Assembly: GCA_033557685.1 (NCBI GenBank)
Contig: JAWQRN010000073.1
Span: forward strand, 1 to 41,511
From: Sperchopsis tessellata
Taxonomy: Eukaryota; Arthropoda; Insecta; Coleoptera; Hydrophilidae
DNA length: 41,511 bases
Reading direction: 5' to 3'
The notes under the pieces are model-generated. The model ran no database searches, was not told the origin of the DNA, and saw only the letters and a program-made list of their open reading frames with translations. The position numbers and the translations under genes are program-made. Shown here piece after piece: positions 10,492-18,861 of this stretch (position 1 is the stretch's first letter; every line of letters begins with the position of its first letter).

Positions 10492-11261
10492 TCACAACTT
10501 CTCTTGCTTATAGAAAGTTGCCGTTTTCTCGATGGAGTCATACAGATTACTAATAGATGTATCTATTAGAGCATTAATGACCATTTTAGAGTCAAAGAAT
10601 TTAACCTTTGTGTCTTGGTCTATTAGAGTAGAATTGTATGCAATATCAACATATGTATTACTATCACTCAAGGCTAATTCATCAGTCATGCCTGCCTTCA
10701 ATTTCTTTGCTTCTAGAGCCGCATAGTAGTTGACAGCTAACAAGACAACACTACAGTGGTTTGATGTTATGGTAGCGGCTCCGTCAAAAGCTTCCAACTT
10801 TGGCTCTTAGAACATCCATTCTGATTGGTCTGAGCAGCTTAGTCTCCTGCAAACCATCCAAAACCTTGATGCTCATTATGGGATAACATGCAGCCACTCT
10901 AGATTAATAAGACCAGATATTCCAACACCTTGTATCTTACTCTTTAAATCATAAGTTTACTTGAACTCAGATAAAACATTCTTGGGATATGTTTTCCCAC
11001 TCGTTGAGCTCTCCTTGGCTGTTTTAATCGTAGAGTCAATGTTATTGCCTCTAGTTAAGAATATGGTTATCATTTTATAGATATCGTCTCTCACTTTCTT
11101 TATCTCCTCTCTTTTAGATATTCCCTTTGACTGAATGACTATAGCTAGCTCATTTAGATCGAAATCAGAGTATCTGACCAAGTCTGCCACAGACGAATAG
11201 CAGTAAGGTCAGGACTATAACCTGATACATCTCTCACCATGACATCGAAAATAGATGTCAT
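10492..11261 (-). pseudogene. Endogenous phenuivirus-like nucleocapsid, copy B (nearly full length)
   Basis: Spans about 256 codons, the usual size of a phenuivirus nucleocapsid. The start is taken at 11261 (MTSIFDVM), because the frame stays viral-like from there. In order: an N-terminal helical part, the block ITIFLTRGNN at about 11080 (matching the LTRGN motif of the family), then KSKIQGVGISGLINLE and RVAACYP, and an intact C-terminal piece at 10492-10797 (NYYAALEAKKLK to the stop). Frameshifts lie near 11185, 10955, 10910 and 10800. The protein would encapsidate viral RNA; this copy cannot be translated as a whole. It is clearly diverged from copy A at 4408-4925. Confidence 0.65.
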
Positions 11262-11559
11262 CTTGAAAATGATATAGAATTAGTAAATTGAATGAATGAT
11301 GGTCTAAGTGTGTAAATGTCAAATTTACCTTGGGACATGTTCTGTTTCAATATATCTATAGTTGATGCTTTCTCAATTTTAGAGCTAAAGAGATTAATTC
11401 GGTTTATGTATGTGTTAAAGATCTTTTTAAAATTCCTAAAATTTCCCGGCTATACCAATATTTTAACACACCGTATTGTGTTTCTATACAGTTTACTCAG
11501 TACATTTCAGAATCAATATTGTCACAAAGATCTTCGGTCCCTTATAATTTGATGTATCT

Positions 11560-12070
11560 CTGTTTGCATTGTATATTTATGCCTACGGAAATGTTTAAAC
11601 CATTGATGATTTTCTATACACACATACAGCAAGAGGCAATCTACAAAACACTTTTCTTTTCCCAAACGCCGTCCATGTTAAAGTCCAATAACATATTTGC
11701 TCAAGACAGAAAGGTGCCACTCGGTTTCTAACCTGATACAAAAAGTCCGATATCTCTAATACATGAATGCCTGCGAAAATGTTTATACCGAAAGTGATTC
11801 TCTATGTTCACATACCACGAGAGGCAGGTTACACAACACTTCTCTGAGATGTTGCCTGATGTGAACGTCCAGTAGCATTTCTTCTCAAGACAATAAGGTA
11901 CTCTGGGTTTAACTCTCTTTATTCTGAGTAATTCATCTTGGTCGTTATCGTCCATTGCCGTTATTAATGTTATCTGTTTCATAGACAAATAGTTTTTAAA
12001 TAATATATCATTCATCAACACAGATAACGAAAAGTAGAGCAGTTCATCATTTTCAATCTCTCGGTTTTTT
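11560..12070 (-). pseudogene. RNA-virus polymerase (L) C-proximal fragment, with internal tandem duplication
   Basis: The open piece 11728-12021 contains NDQDELLRIKRVKPRVPY, a Cys-rich run (CYWTF, EKCCVTCLSWY) and HFRYKHFRRH. About 250 bases of it (about 11806-12060) match 18872-19132 with only scattered differences. In the latter place they directly follow, in a matching frame, the L-protein remnant, so both are taken as parts of one L protein. A second, more decayed copy of the Cys-rich part (CLEQICYWT) lies at about 11560-11730, giving a local duplication with a period near 170 bases. It carries no catalytic motif. Confidence 0.5.
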
Positions 12071-12179
12071 TTTTATTGTTTGCGCCCATCTGTGGTTACA
12101 AGTTCTTTTCACAAAATTTCACTACTTCTGTAGGAATAAGTAACACTAACATCAATATATGTATAATAGATCCTATACC

Positions 12180-12480
12180 TAGAAGAATGAATACAAATAA
12201 GCTATCTGCTACAATACCGGCCCATACGTTTAAAGAAAGTTGATTTTGAAGTCGATTTTTCCATATAGTGTAGGGGTTTTCATCTACCCATACATGTCTA
12301 TTGTGAGCATTGAAGATGGTTGTCCTTGTAAAATGTGCCTCATCCGTAAATAAGTATTTACTTCAAAAATGAACGTCGTGGTGAATTTTTGTAAAAACCA
12401 CTGACACTGAAATAAAATTGAATAGTTCGAGAAAAGTAGGGTTGTCACGAAGAAGTTCTACTGTTTGTGTAGTCCTATGT
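12180..12480 (-). pseudogene. IS630/Tc1/mariner transposase fragment
   Basis: The minus-strand frame at 12180-12360 reads LFTDEAHFTRTTIFNAHNR, then VWVDENPY and LNVWAGIV, the first catalytic-Asp block of DDE transposases of this superfamily. Upstream, a shifted frame gives QWFLQKF, matching the residues normally before it. The second and third catalytic acidic residues are missing. No inverted ends were seen. It is a different, more decayed member than the element at 23751-25469. Confidence 0.7.
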
Positions 12481-13003
12481 GTCCTTTGGTATTTTGTTTT
12501 TAAATCCTAAGGTTTTTTTGGGCTCCTACGGTCTGCGCCAAATTTATGTTTGATGTGTAGGAATTATGATTGAATGCTTGATATTATCCTTCGTATTTAA
12601 AAACATAAACTTGTTCGGTTGAACTTCTCTCTCTTTCAAATAGTATACTTTTATTTTAGCGTTCACTTGTATAACCAGAGCCAAAGTTTGGTGCTTTGTA
12701 AATAAAATACTCGAATCTTAACACTTAGTTATTTGTTAATATGTAACGTTTTACAGAAGTTGACATATAGAAGAATACTTAAGAAATGAACACAGGTTGT
12801 TATGTGGTTTAAATAGAATCGAAAGTAAAAGTAAAGAACCTTACTTACTGTACAGATTATATGTATAAGTACTATAAAGTAATACAGATTATTAATGTTA
12901 AAAGAAAAATAGTTTACAATATATACATGAGGCCTACATTAAACTATACAAACTATATGCTGATATTAGTAATTTTCTTGTTTTTAATATCCGTACGAGT
13001 TGT
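12481..13003. other. AT-rich, no recognisable gene
   Basis: A plus-strand ORF (12861-13046) is hydrophobic and Tyr/Ile-rich, but shows no family features and runs into the inverted repeat. Confidence 0.5.
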
Positions 13004-13167
13004 GTCGTTACTATCAAAACCTCCGTCCACCATTCAAGTTCCCTAACAAACCATATCCAAGTTCACTATATCAATCACATGGTTTGACATCATTAACTTT
13101 TACAATGGGTGGCGGTATAGAAAATGTTTAAGGAACTTGGATGGTGGGCAGCTTTGATAGTAACGAC
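13004..13167. repeat. Inverted repeat, ~40-bp arms, ~80-bp spacer
   Basis: The left arm (13004-13046) begins gtcgttactatcaaa and ends agttccctaa. The right arm (13128-13167) is its reverse complement with a 3-base gap and a few mismatches. The right arm lies where the reading frame of the DNA polymerase remnant ends. A shorter inverted pair follows: ttttaggtctaa (13187-13198) and ttagacctaaaa (13243-13254). Confidence 0.75.
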
Positions 13168-13186
13168 TATCAAAACAGCCGCCCAT

Positions 13187-14460
13187 TTTAGGTCTAAGGC
13201 CCACAAATTCCGTCATAATTTGTCTGGCATTCTCATCTTTCATTAGACCTAAAACTGCTTTGTTCACTAGGGGTATACCGTAGGGATTTTCCTGATGATA
13301 ATTGGACTTATAAAATATATTTTATTTATTTATTAAATTTGAATTGCAACTAAATTTTCTGTAAATATAGTGATGATTTGAAATTTGGTCTCGAAATAAA
13401 ATATCTTACACCTCATTTTTTACCTATATCCTCCCAATGAATTATTTGTACACTAACTCTCATGTCTACATTGTCCATTGTGTTATCATATACAGCACTG
13501 TTCATCAATTTGAAAAAGTCATTTTCAAACTCATTGTTGTAATTTCGTATTTAAGGAAATATATTTTTTAACCAATCACTCTGATAAAATTGTAATATCC
13601 TATGAATTTTTGTCACATTTAAACCATTCGTCAATGCCTGTTTTAAATTGCGATATTGAATAGTATATTTTTCTTTGTCATATAAATTAGGAATTAATTT
13701 TGATGATTAAAATTTTGGACCTTGAAGAATATAACCAATATTTCTGATTCTTCAGGAATATCATTTATATTTAAGTTCTGAATGTCTTCTTCTGAAAGCC
13801 ATTTTAAATTATTTTAGGGAAAATATTCTAACATTGCAAAAAGTTATTTGCATCCCAATATAGTACGTAAGATGATAGTTTTTCGCTATCATACTTTGGC
13901 AAATATTTATTATTTGCCTTAGCATATTGTAAAGAACATTATCAAGTACCACCTCTAATCCTATTTTAAATAAAGTGATGCATATCAGTATCGGTAAATA
14001 GTTCTAATTCAATTTTTAACATTGCTTCCCAACTTAAACCTGGTGCTGTATTAAAAGTGAGCAGAATCTAAATTATATGTTGTACAACAAACAGCACGGA
14101 ATTTTTCAAAAATATCAGCCAATAATAAAACATTAGTTTTTTAATAAAAATATACCGTCTTAGCATGTATATAGTCATCATCAGTGATATCACTACTTGT
14201 TCAAGCGTTCGATAGAGTCCATATATTAATATGGAAATACACCCTTCTTATTGAGTAAATTAAATTCTATCTCGTTAAGGAGTGTCTCTTTAATGTACAT
14301 AAACTGACTTTTTTTTTCAAAATTTGATGATAGTTGATCTATACTAGAACTCATGAACCTATATTTAAAAATCCTAACTTCATAGTAATTTTGTGTGGGC
14401 TATTAAATTTGTCGACATGCTCATCGATTATAATATGTATTAATTGATATGTCAAATGAG
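13187..14460 (-). pseudogene. Maverick/Polinton-type protein-primed DNA polymerase B (DNA_pol_B_2), decayed
   Basis: Pieces in several frames follow the order of protein-primed family B polymerases of Polintons and related viruses. In order: YRFMSSSIDQLSSN (about 14350), SDITDDDYIHAKTVY, NVLLLADIFEKFR, then PGLSWEAMLKIELELFTDTD, QYAKANNKYLPKYD, YVLYWDANN (motif A region), IPNLYDKEKY, HRILQFYQSDWL, FKLMNSAVYDNTMDNV (motif B region), TIFTENLVAI, and the C-terminal NPYGIPLVNKAVLGLMKDEN ... IMTEFVGLRPKM. The segment that should carry the YxDTDS metal-binding motif, between TIFTENLVAI and NPYGIP, is deleted. The upstream part stops at 14460 where a pogo/Tigger end begins. The enzyme would copy linear DNA from a terminal protein. 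It is not functional here. Confidence 0.8.
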
Positions 14461-14464
14461 CATA

Positions 14465-15336
14465 GGGGTGAGCGGGGTAAAACCGGGTCTCTAAGGTTTA
14501 AAGGCTTCCAGAAACCACAGTTTTTACTGCAAAGAAACAAAATTTTGTAAAAGTAAGCACTACTTATCTGTTAATGCAACCACAGTTTCAAAAACATTAT
14601 TTAAATTTAAAAAAATTTCGTTAAGTTTTTGTAAAAGTCATTTTGCCCGGTTTTGCCTCACAAGTGGGGTAAATGAAACTTTACAGAGCTTCCTGGAGGT
14701 GCCTCATCAAGTAGGAGTGAGTTTTCTCTAGCCCTAGGGAAAACAAACATTGTAGGCATGTAGTTTAGCGCATGTCAAGGCCCCAACTTGCTTCTTTCCT
14801 CGTAAAGCCAGCACTTTAGACTGCTTGGTTGGGACTGTAGTGATGCCCATTTCATCGACATTCCAGTAGGTCAAAAAATTTGTTCACGGCCACTGATTCC
14901 TGTGCCTCGACAAAAAACCATACAACCAATCCTTGCCAGCAATTTTGAGTTCATTGATAAATTTATGTTTAAGTTTATTTTTGACTGCTAGTTCTTAAGC
15001 TAGCTTTCGAATATCAGTTAGGGTCAATCCAAATAACCTACTTTCCATCATCAAAATGTAATTGACCAAATCTTCTTCTTGATCTTTTGAAAATACAGTA
15101 GTGTAAGATCCCATACCTTTTGCTAAAGCTTGTTGACATGCTGTGGAACAAATGTTACACCTAGTATCGGGCCTTAGTCGCCACAAACGTATATCACACA
15201 CTTCACAATTCAACCGAAGATCGGGGAGGAATGTATTCTCCGCCTCTTCTACAATTGTATAATGACACATCTGTTTAAATTTACGCGCACCAGGGCAACA
15301 TCTGATATAGAGATGTCTCAACCTGTCTTCATACAA
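14465..15336 (-). pseudogene. pogo/Tigger transposase with internal deletion, and one element end
   Basis: The open piece 14995-15336 is Cys-rich at the start and ends FSKDQEEDLVNYILMMESRL and GLTLTDIRKLA, the entry to the CENP-B-type helix-turn-helix of Tigger-like transposases. It continues past a stop with KDWLYGFLSRHR. It then jumps directly to YWNVDEMGITTVPTKQ and LALRGKKQVGALT, the first catalytic Asp block. The normal intervening stretch is missing, so the copy is internally deleted. The left end of the element is at about 14465 (GGGGTGAGCGGGGTAAAACC), with subterminal inverted copies (CCCGGTTTTGCCTCAC at 14646 and GTGGGGTAAA). It interrupts the DNA polymerase remnant. The right end was not found. 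Confidence 0.75.
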
Positions 15337-15540
15337 CCAGATTTAAGCGTTATGTTGTTGCTTGTCGTCAACCCTACTCCAGAAAATTCTTATTTTAAAG
15401 CACAACATTTTTCGATTACTACTACTCAACTATACGAACTTTCAGCATTTATATGTTATCAAATAGCTATGGAAAGGGAACTCTATCAATGTAAAAAACA
15501 TCACATGATTAATCACAGCAACTAGTTGATATGTAAAAAA

Positions 15541-15822
15541 TTAATAACAACAATGAATATCAAAATATGATAAGTCCTTCCCTTTACTTACAGCAGTCAT
15601 TTTCTTAGTGAATTCGCTAAATTCATAAATCATATCACCTTTGAAAAAATATAATTTACCATCCAAATATTGAAAAACACAATCAATTTTCTGAGGTATG
15701 CCTGGGAACAATTCCTGATGCATCCCACATCTACTAATATTGAAATGACACTCATCAATTTCAGCATAATATGACTCATCGTGAAAAATGTATGTTCGAG
15801 CTGTGCAAGTATTCACTATCAT
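15541..15822 (-). CDS. Hemopexin-repeat protein fragment
   Basis: A 93-codon open frame with two hemopexin-type blades: the end of one (TYIFHDESYYAEIDE) and a full one starting FPGIPQKIDCVFQYLDGK, then LYFFKGDMIYEFSEF. In known proteins these blades form a propeller used for binding, as in matrix metalloproteinases and hemopexin. The usual protein has four blades, so this is partial, or an exon. No signal peptide or protease domain is seen next to it. It sits between the polymerase/pogo remnants and the C2H2 block, so it may be host DNA, or a gene captured by a mobile or viral element. Confidence 0.6.
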   Translation of the reverse strand: MIVNTCTARTYIFHDESYYAEIDECHFNISRCGMHQELFPGIPQKIDCVFQYLDGKLYFFKGDMIYEFSEFTKKMTAVSKGKDLSYFDIHCCY

Positions 15823-16019
15823 TGAACCGATTGAACTTAATGTTAACGATGTGATGTAATTTATAAAATGTAAATTTGATCGTCAGTAAACAATATAATT
15901 TCCCATTTGGACGTTCAAATATAGCGCGTAATCAAGAAAAGTTTGGTAAAAATGGTAACCTTTTGATCAACCCATGAAATTGCTACTTCTTTTGGTAATC
16001 TAATACTAAACTAAATTCG

Positions 16020-16190
16020 AGGATTCGTCATCGTCATTTGATGATTCTTGACATTTTCTCTTCGTATGTGTATTCATATATTTTATAACATTTTGAATTA
16101 CACATCCACAATGCTCACACTGTACTGAGACATTTTTTTAAATGTTTCACGAGACTGTTTTTTCTGGTCAATTTTTACTCGCATAATAAA
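16020..16190 (-). pseudogene. C2H2 zinc-finger leader, decayed
   Basis: Two finger-like pieces in adjacent frames: LTRKNSLVKHLKKC, then CEHCGCVIQ with NTHTKRKC and an acidic Asp/Glu/Ser tail. The FTRKDSL..H pattern is the usual start of a C2H2 finger. One frameshift separates the two. It resembles 16718-16852 in type and may be a second copy of the same leader. Confidence 0.45.
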
Positions 16191-16717
16191 TAGCTATGGA
16201 CGAACCATGATAACTCTGCGCTGAAAATCTTTTTCATAGAGGCTGCACAGGCACATTACACTGATTTTATATTAATTTAACACAATTAACTTTGTGATAA
16301 TATCACAAATTCTTTTTAGGTGAAATACTGCAAATTCACATTCTATTTAGCTTGCACTATATTTTCTAAAATTATAGTATAAATATATATCAACAATTAA
16401 AAATTATCTTAAGCATACTGTTTTTGATTTACAGAAAAAACTATTAAAATTCAATGTTATAGGCTAGTTTGGCATTTCCCACATCAATTTAACCGAAGTA
16501 AATTAAACTTCGACCGACTAATGACTTCGGCCGTTATAATCTCATTACATCTTTTTGGAAGAAACACCACGCAGTCTTCGTTTCAACAAAAATGCTCGCA
16601 CCTATTCGCATAGTAACATGTTTAACTTGCACTATTTTATACTTTTTGCCTATTTCGAATTCACAATTTTGATGTCTGAATTCCAATCAGATATTATCAT
16701 GGATTTGTGTAGGTATA

Positions 16718-16852
16718 TTATTTTCTACAGGAGCGTATATTTTTACATACTGGACAACTAAACGTAGCATCGTGTGACGAGAAAGACTTGAGGTGACACT
16801 TCATGCTGTCTCTTCTTGAAAATTCCTTACCACACTGAGTACATGGAAACAT
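16718..16852 (-). CDS. Short C2H2 zinc-finger ORF (44 aa)
   Basis: Intact from ATG 16852 to stop 16718. It starts MFPCTQCGKEFSRRDSMKCH, a good C2H2 finger, followed by FSCPVCKNI, the start of a second finger that is cut by the stop. It probably was the leader of a longer protein. It lies just downstream of the YNIKFE-family gene (16939-17213). The same order recurs at 18175-18684. Confidence 0.5.
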   Translation of the reverse strand: MFPCTQCGKEFSRRDSMKCHLKSFSSHDATFSCPVCKNIRSCRK

Positions 16853-16938
16853 TGTTCTACTTATATCTAATTCACTTAATAATTATACACACATGTTTAA
16901 AAGCGGAAAAATTATTTATACATTCATTTTTATGCAAT

Positions 16939-17213
16939 CTATTCAAATTTTATGTTGTATGTGGGGTTTGGCTAGGTATATAATATGAATTGGACGAGTT
17001 TCTCTATGTCCTCTTCTTTAATTATGTTATTAAATCGTTTTGGTAAAAAAACAACAAACTTTTCTGTTTCCACTAAAATACAGAAGCCTAATTTCATTGT
17101 TACTTTTTTTGCAGCAGAGATTCTATATTTTTCACCAGAAGTTAACTCGCGTGTTTTAATTACTGATTTTTTTCAATAACTGACACACTGTTTAATTCAT
17201 CAATGAAACTCAT
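16939..17213 (-). pseudogene. YNIKFE-family small protein, copy 1
   Basis: Relative of the intact 80-aa ORF at 18442-18684. It starts MSFIDELNSVSVIE at 17213, shifts frame near 17165, then reads KKVTMKLGFCILVETEKFVV, FLPKRFNNIIK and ends YNIKFE. A stop interrupts it about ten residues before the end. I do not know its function. A short protein with a V-T-K/M-x-G...VET...LPKRF pattern and a YNIKF(E) end could be a small beta-barrel nucleic-acid-binding protein, but this is inference. Confidence 0.5.
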
Positions 17214-17307
17214 GTTTCGTTTTTATAACTTGGCGAATGGAATTTTCAAATTCAACTGGAATATTGAGAAATATACCAACTCGATATATACTCAACCCCC
17301 CCATATT

Positions 17308-17795
17308 ACATTTAATTACATCCTGTCATTAAGGTTCATTATTCTACATCATACCACTTATTTATAATTTTACGCATTTGTTTTCGTTCTTATAAAGATA
17401 ACACATTATCAACAATATTTTGCCGTGTAATTAAAATTAATTAAGACTATCTTATCACATTTAATGACATCCTCTCATTAGATTCATTATTCTACATCAT
17501 ACCCCTTAGTTATGATTTTTATTTAAAATACTACACATTTGTTTTTGTTTTTTATCAACTTTGATTTGAACAAATTGGATCAGTAAAAATAATAATTAGT
17601 AAATAAGCAAATACAATATATTCAAGTTATTTTAAAATATATACTTACTGTTTAATTTCTCCTACAATGGTCTTACAGTTATTGTAACTTCTAATGATTA
17701 TTTAAATTCAGGTGTAAATTATTATTTATAATTATGATACTTGAACAAATTGAATCAGTAAAAATAATAATTAGTAAATAAACAAATACCATATA
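17308..17795. repeat. Two pairs of short direct repeats
   Basis: Pair 1: about 17308-17410 and 17456-17560, sharing 'ttcattattctacatcatacc' with flanks. Pair 2: about 17567-17621 and 17741-17795, sharing 'cagtaaaaataataattagtaaataa'-type sequence. Both are AT-rich and lie between the two copies of the small-gene block. Confidence 0.7.
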
Positions 17796-18110
17796 TTAAT
17801 TTTTTATTTAAATATATCTTCATTTGTATAACATTACTTAATGCGCAAATACAGGTATTATTTTTATGAAATATACATGCTGGTATTCGGTCATCCATCA
17901 GGTTTGGACATTCAACATCATCTTCTAAATTAATTATATTTTCAACATATTGCTTAAAGAATTTCACTTTTTTATTTCTTTACAGTACACCTTCAAAAAT
18001 GTATACTTTTGTAGGATTTCACCAATGTACTTGACATCACTGAAGCCAGATGACCATTGTAAGGCATGATGGTGATTTTCTAACCATTGCACATTCTTCT
18101 TCATACCGTT
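17755..18110 (-). pseudogene. WLE/YVKG/CALxNV family, copy 1
   Basis: Frameshifted reading: VQWLENHHHALQWSSGF, VKYIGEILQKYTFLKVYCKE, then the open piece 17755-17967 with KFFKQYVENIINLEDDVECP, and finally CIFHKNNTCICALSNVIQ. Two other copies (26654-27010 and 27840-28100) share the same order of words: W(L/V)(E/D)N..H, IxxILxKY, K..FL..I, and in copy 2 CxYH...C..xNV. The family is familiar to me as an unnamed repeated ORF of insect genomes, but I cannot give a function. The Cys/His pattern suggests metal binding. It follows a C2H2 leader at 18175-18260. Confidence 0.5.
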
Positions 18111-18174
18111 CGATAAATATTTTTATATGGTGATTTGGTAAAAAACCACACTGTTCGCATAATATTGTTACATC

Positions 18175-18260
18175 AATAATCATCATAAACATCAATAAAT
18201 GCGATTAAATTATCTTTTTCATTATATGTCGATTCACATGTAGGGCATATTTTTTTTTAA
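18175..18260 (-). pseudogene. C2H2-like leader of the WLE/YVKG gene, copy 1
   Basis: Reads KKICPTCESTYNEKDNLIAF and then, in another frame, LCEQCGFLPNHH. This resembles a pair of degraded zinc-finger starts just upstream of the WLE piece. It is probably part of the same original gene as 17755-18110. Confidence 0.35.
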
Positions 18261-18441
18261 ATATATTAGTTATATTAATTAGTGCAATATTTAATGAACA
18301 GTTTCAAATTACTACTGCTTGGAGGATCACATGGATCTATTTTTCTTGTCACTTTTTCAATTCACTTAATTTTAACGAAATTATTAAAATATAAATTACA
18401 ATCCAATATTTTTACACACATACACAATGTTGTTTTAAAAT

Positions 18442-18684
18442 TTACTCAAATTTTATATTGTAGGCTAGATTTGGTTTGCCAACATCTATTTCATCCATGT
18501 AAATTAGGTTCATTCCAACTGATTTCACAAGGTCTTTATCTTTAATAATATTTACGAAGCGTTTTGGTAAGAATGTTATTAATTCTGCTGTTTCAACAAT
18601 TATACTTACACCAATTTTTGTTGTCACTTTCTCCACGATAATTTTATATTTTAAAGCTTTTTTTAATTCACTTAGTTTTAACAC
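18442..18684 (-). CDS. YNIKFE-family small protein, copy 2 (intact, 80 aa)
   Basis: One of the few intact ORFs here: start MLKLSELKKALKYKII, then KVTTKIGVSIIVETAELITF, LPKRFVNII, and end NLAYNIKFE. It aligns end to end with the broken copy at 16939-17213. The function is unknown; a small nucleic-acid-binding fold is only a guess. Its start overlaps the stop of an upstream Cys-rich frame (18688-18835), an arrangement typical of compact viral genomes. That it stays open among decayed neighbours suggests it is younger or was under selection longer. Confidence 0.55.
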   Translation of the reverse strand: MLKLSELKKALKYKIIVEKVTTKIGVSIIVETAELITFLPKRFVNIIKDKDLVKSVGMNLIYMDEIDVGKPNLAYNIKFE

Positions 18685-18687
18685 TGT

Positions 18688-18835
18688 TTACATCCCTTTC
18701 CAATTCCTTTTTCTTCGCCGCTTAAGACAATGTTCTAAACAGAAAGTTCTTTCACTATGCATGCGACCATATCTCTTCTTAATAACACAATTGTCTAACT
18801 CGAAACCGATTTGCGTTATAATTGTCGCTGTAATA
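18688..18835 (-). pseudogene. Cys-rich basic C-terminal gene fragment
   Basis: Minus-strand frame ending at 18688: ITATIITQIGFELDNCVIKK, RYGRMHSERTFCLEH, then CLKRRRKRNWKGM and a stop. The upstream part has one stop. It directly precedes and touches the YNIKFE gene, so it may be an older neighbour gene of the same element. No family name. Confidence 0.35.
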
Positions 18836-18861
18836 TCTCAACGCAACACATTCGTCTCGGT

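Noticed and set aside
15262..15525. Plus-strand 87-codon ORF
   Set aside because: Overlaps the antisense strand of the pogo/Tigger transposase start and shows no family features.
15541..15822. Reading the hemopexin ORF as a complete matrix metalloproteinase
   Set aside because: No zinc-protease motif, propeptide or signal peptide nearby; only about two blades are present.
16555..16761. Plus-strand 68-codon ORF
   Set aside because: Antisense to the C2H2 ORF at 16718-16852; composition typical of AT-rich noncoding DNA.
17308..17795. Direct repeats considered as a CRISPR-like or satellite array
   Set aside because: Only two pair members each, uneven spacing and an insect-like genome; simple local duplication.
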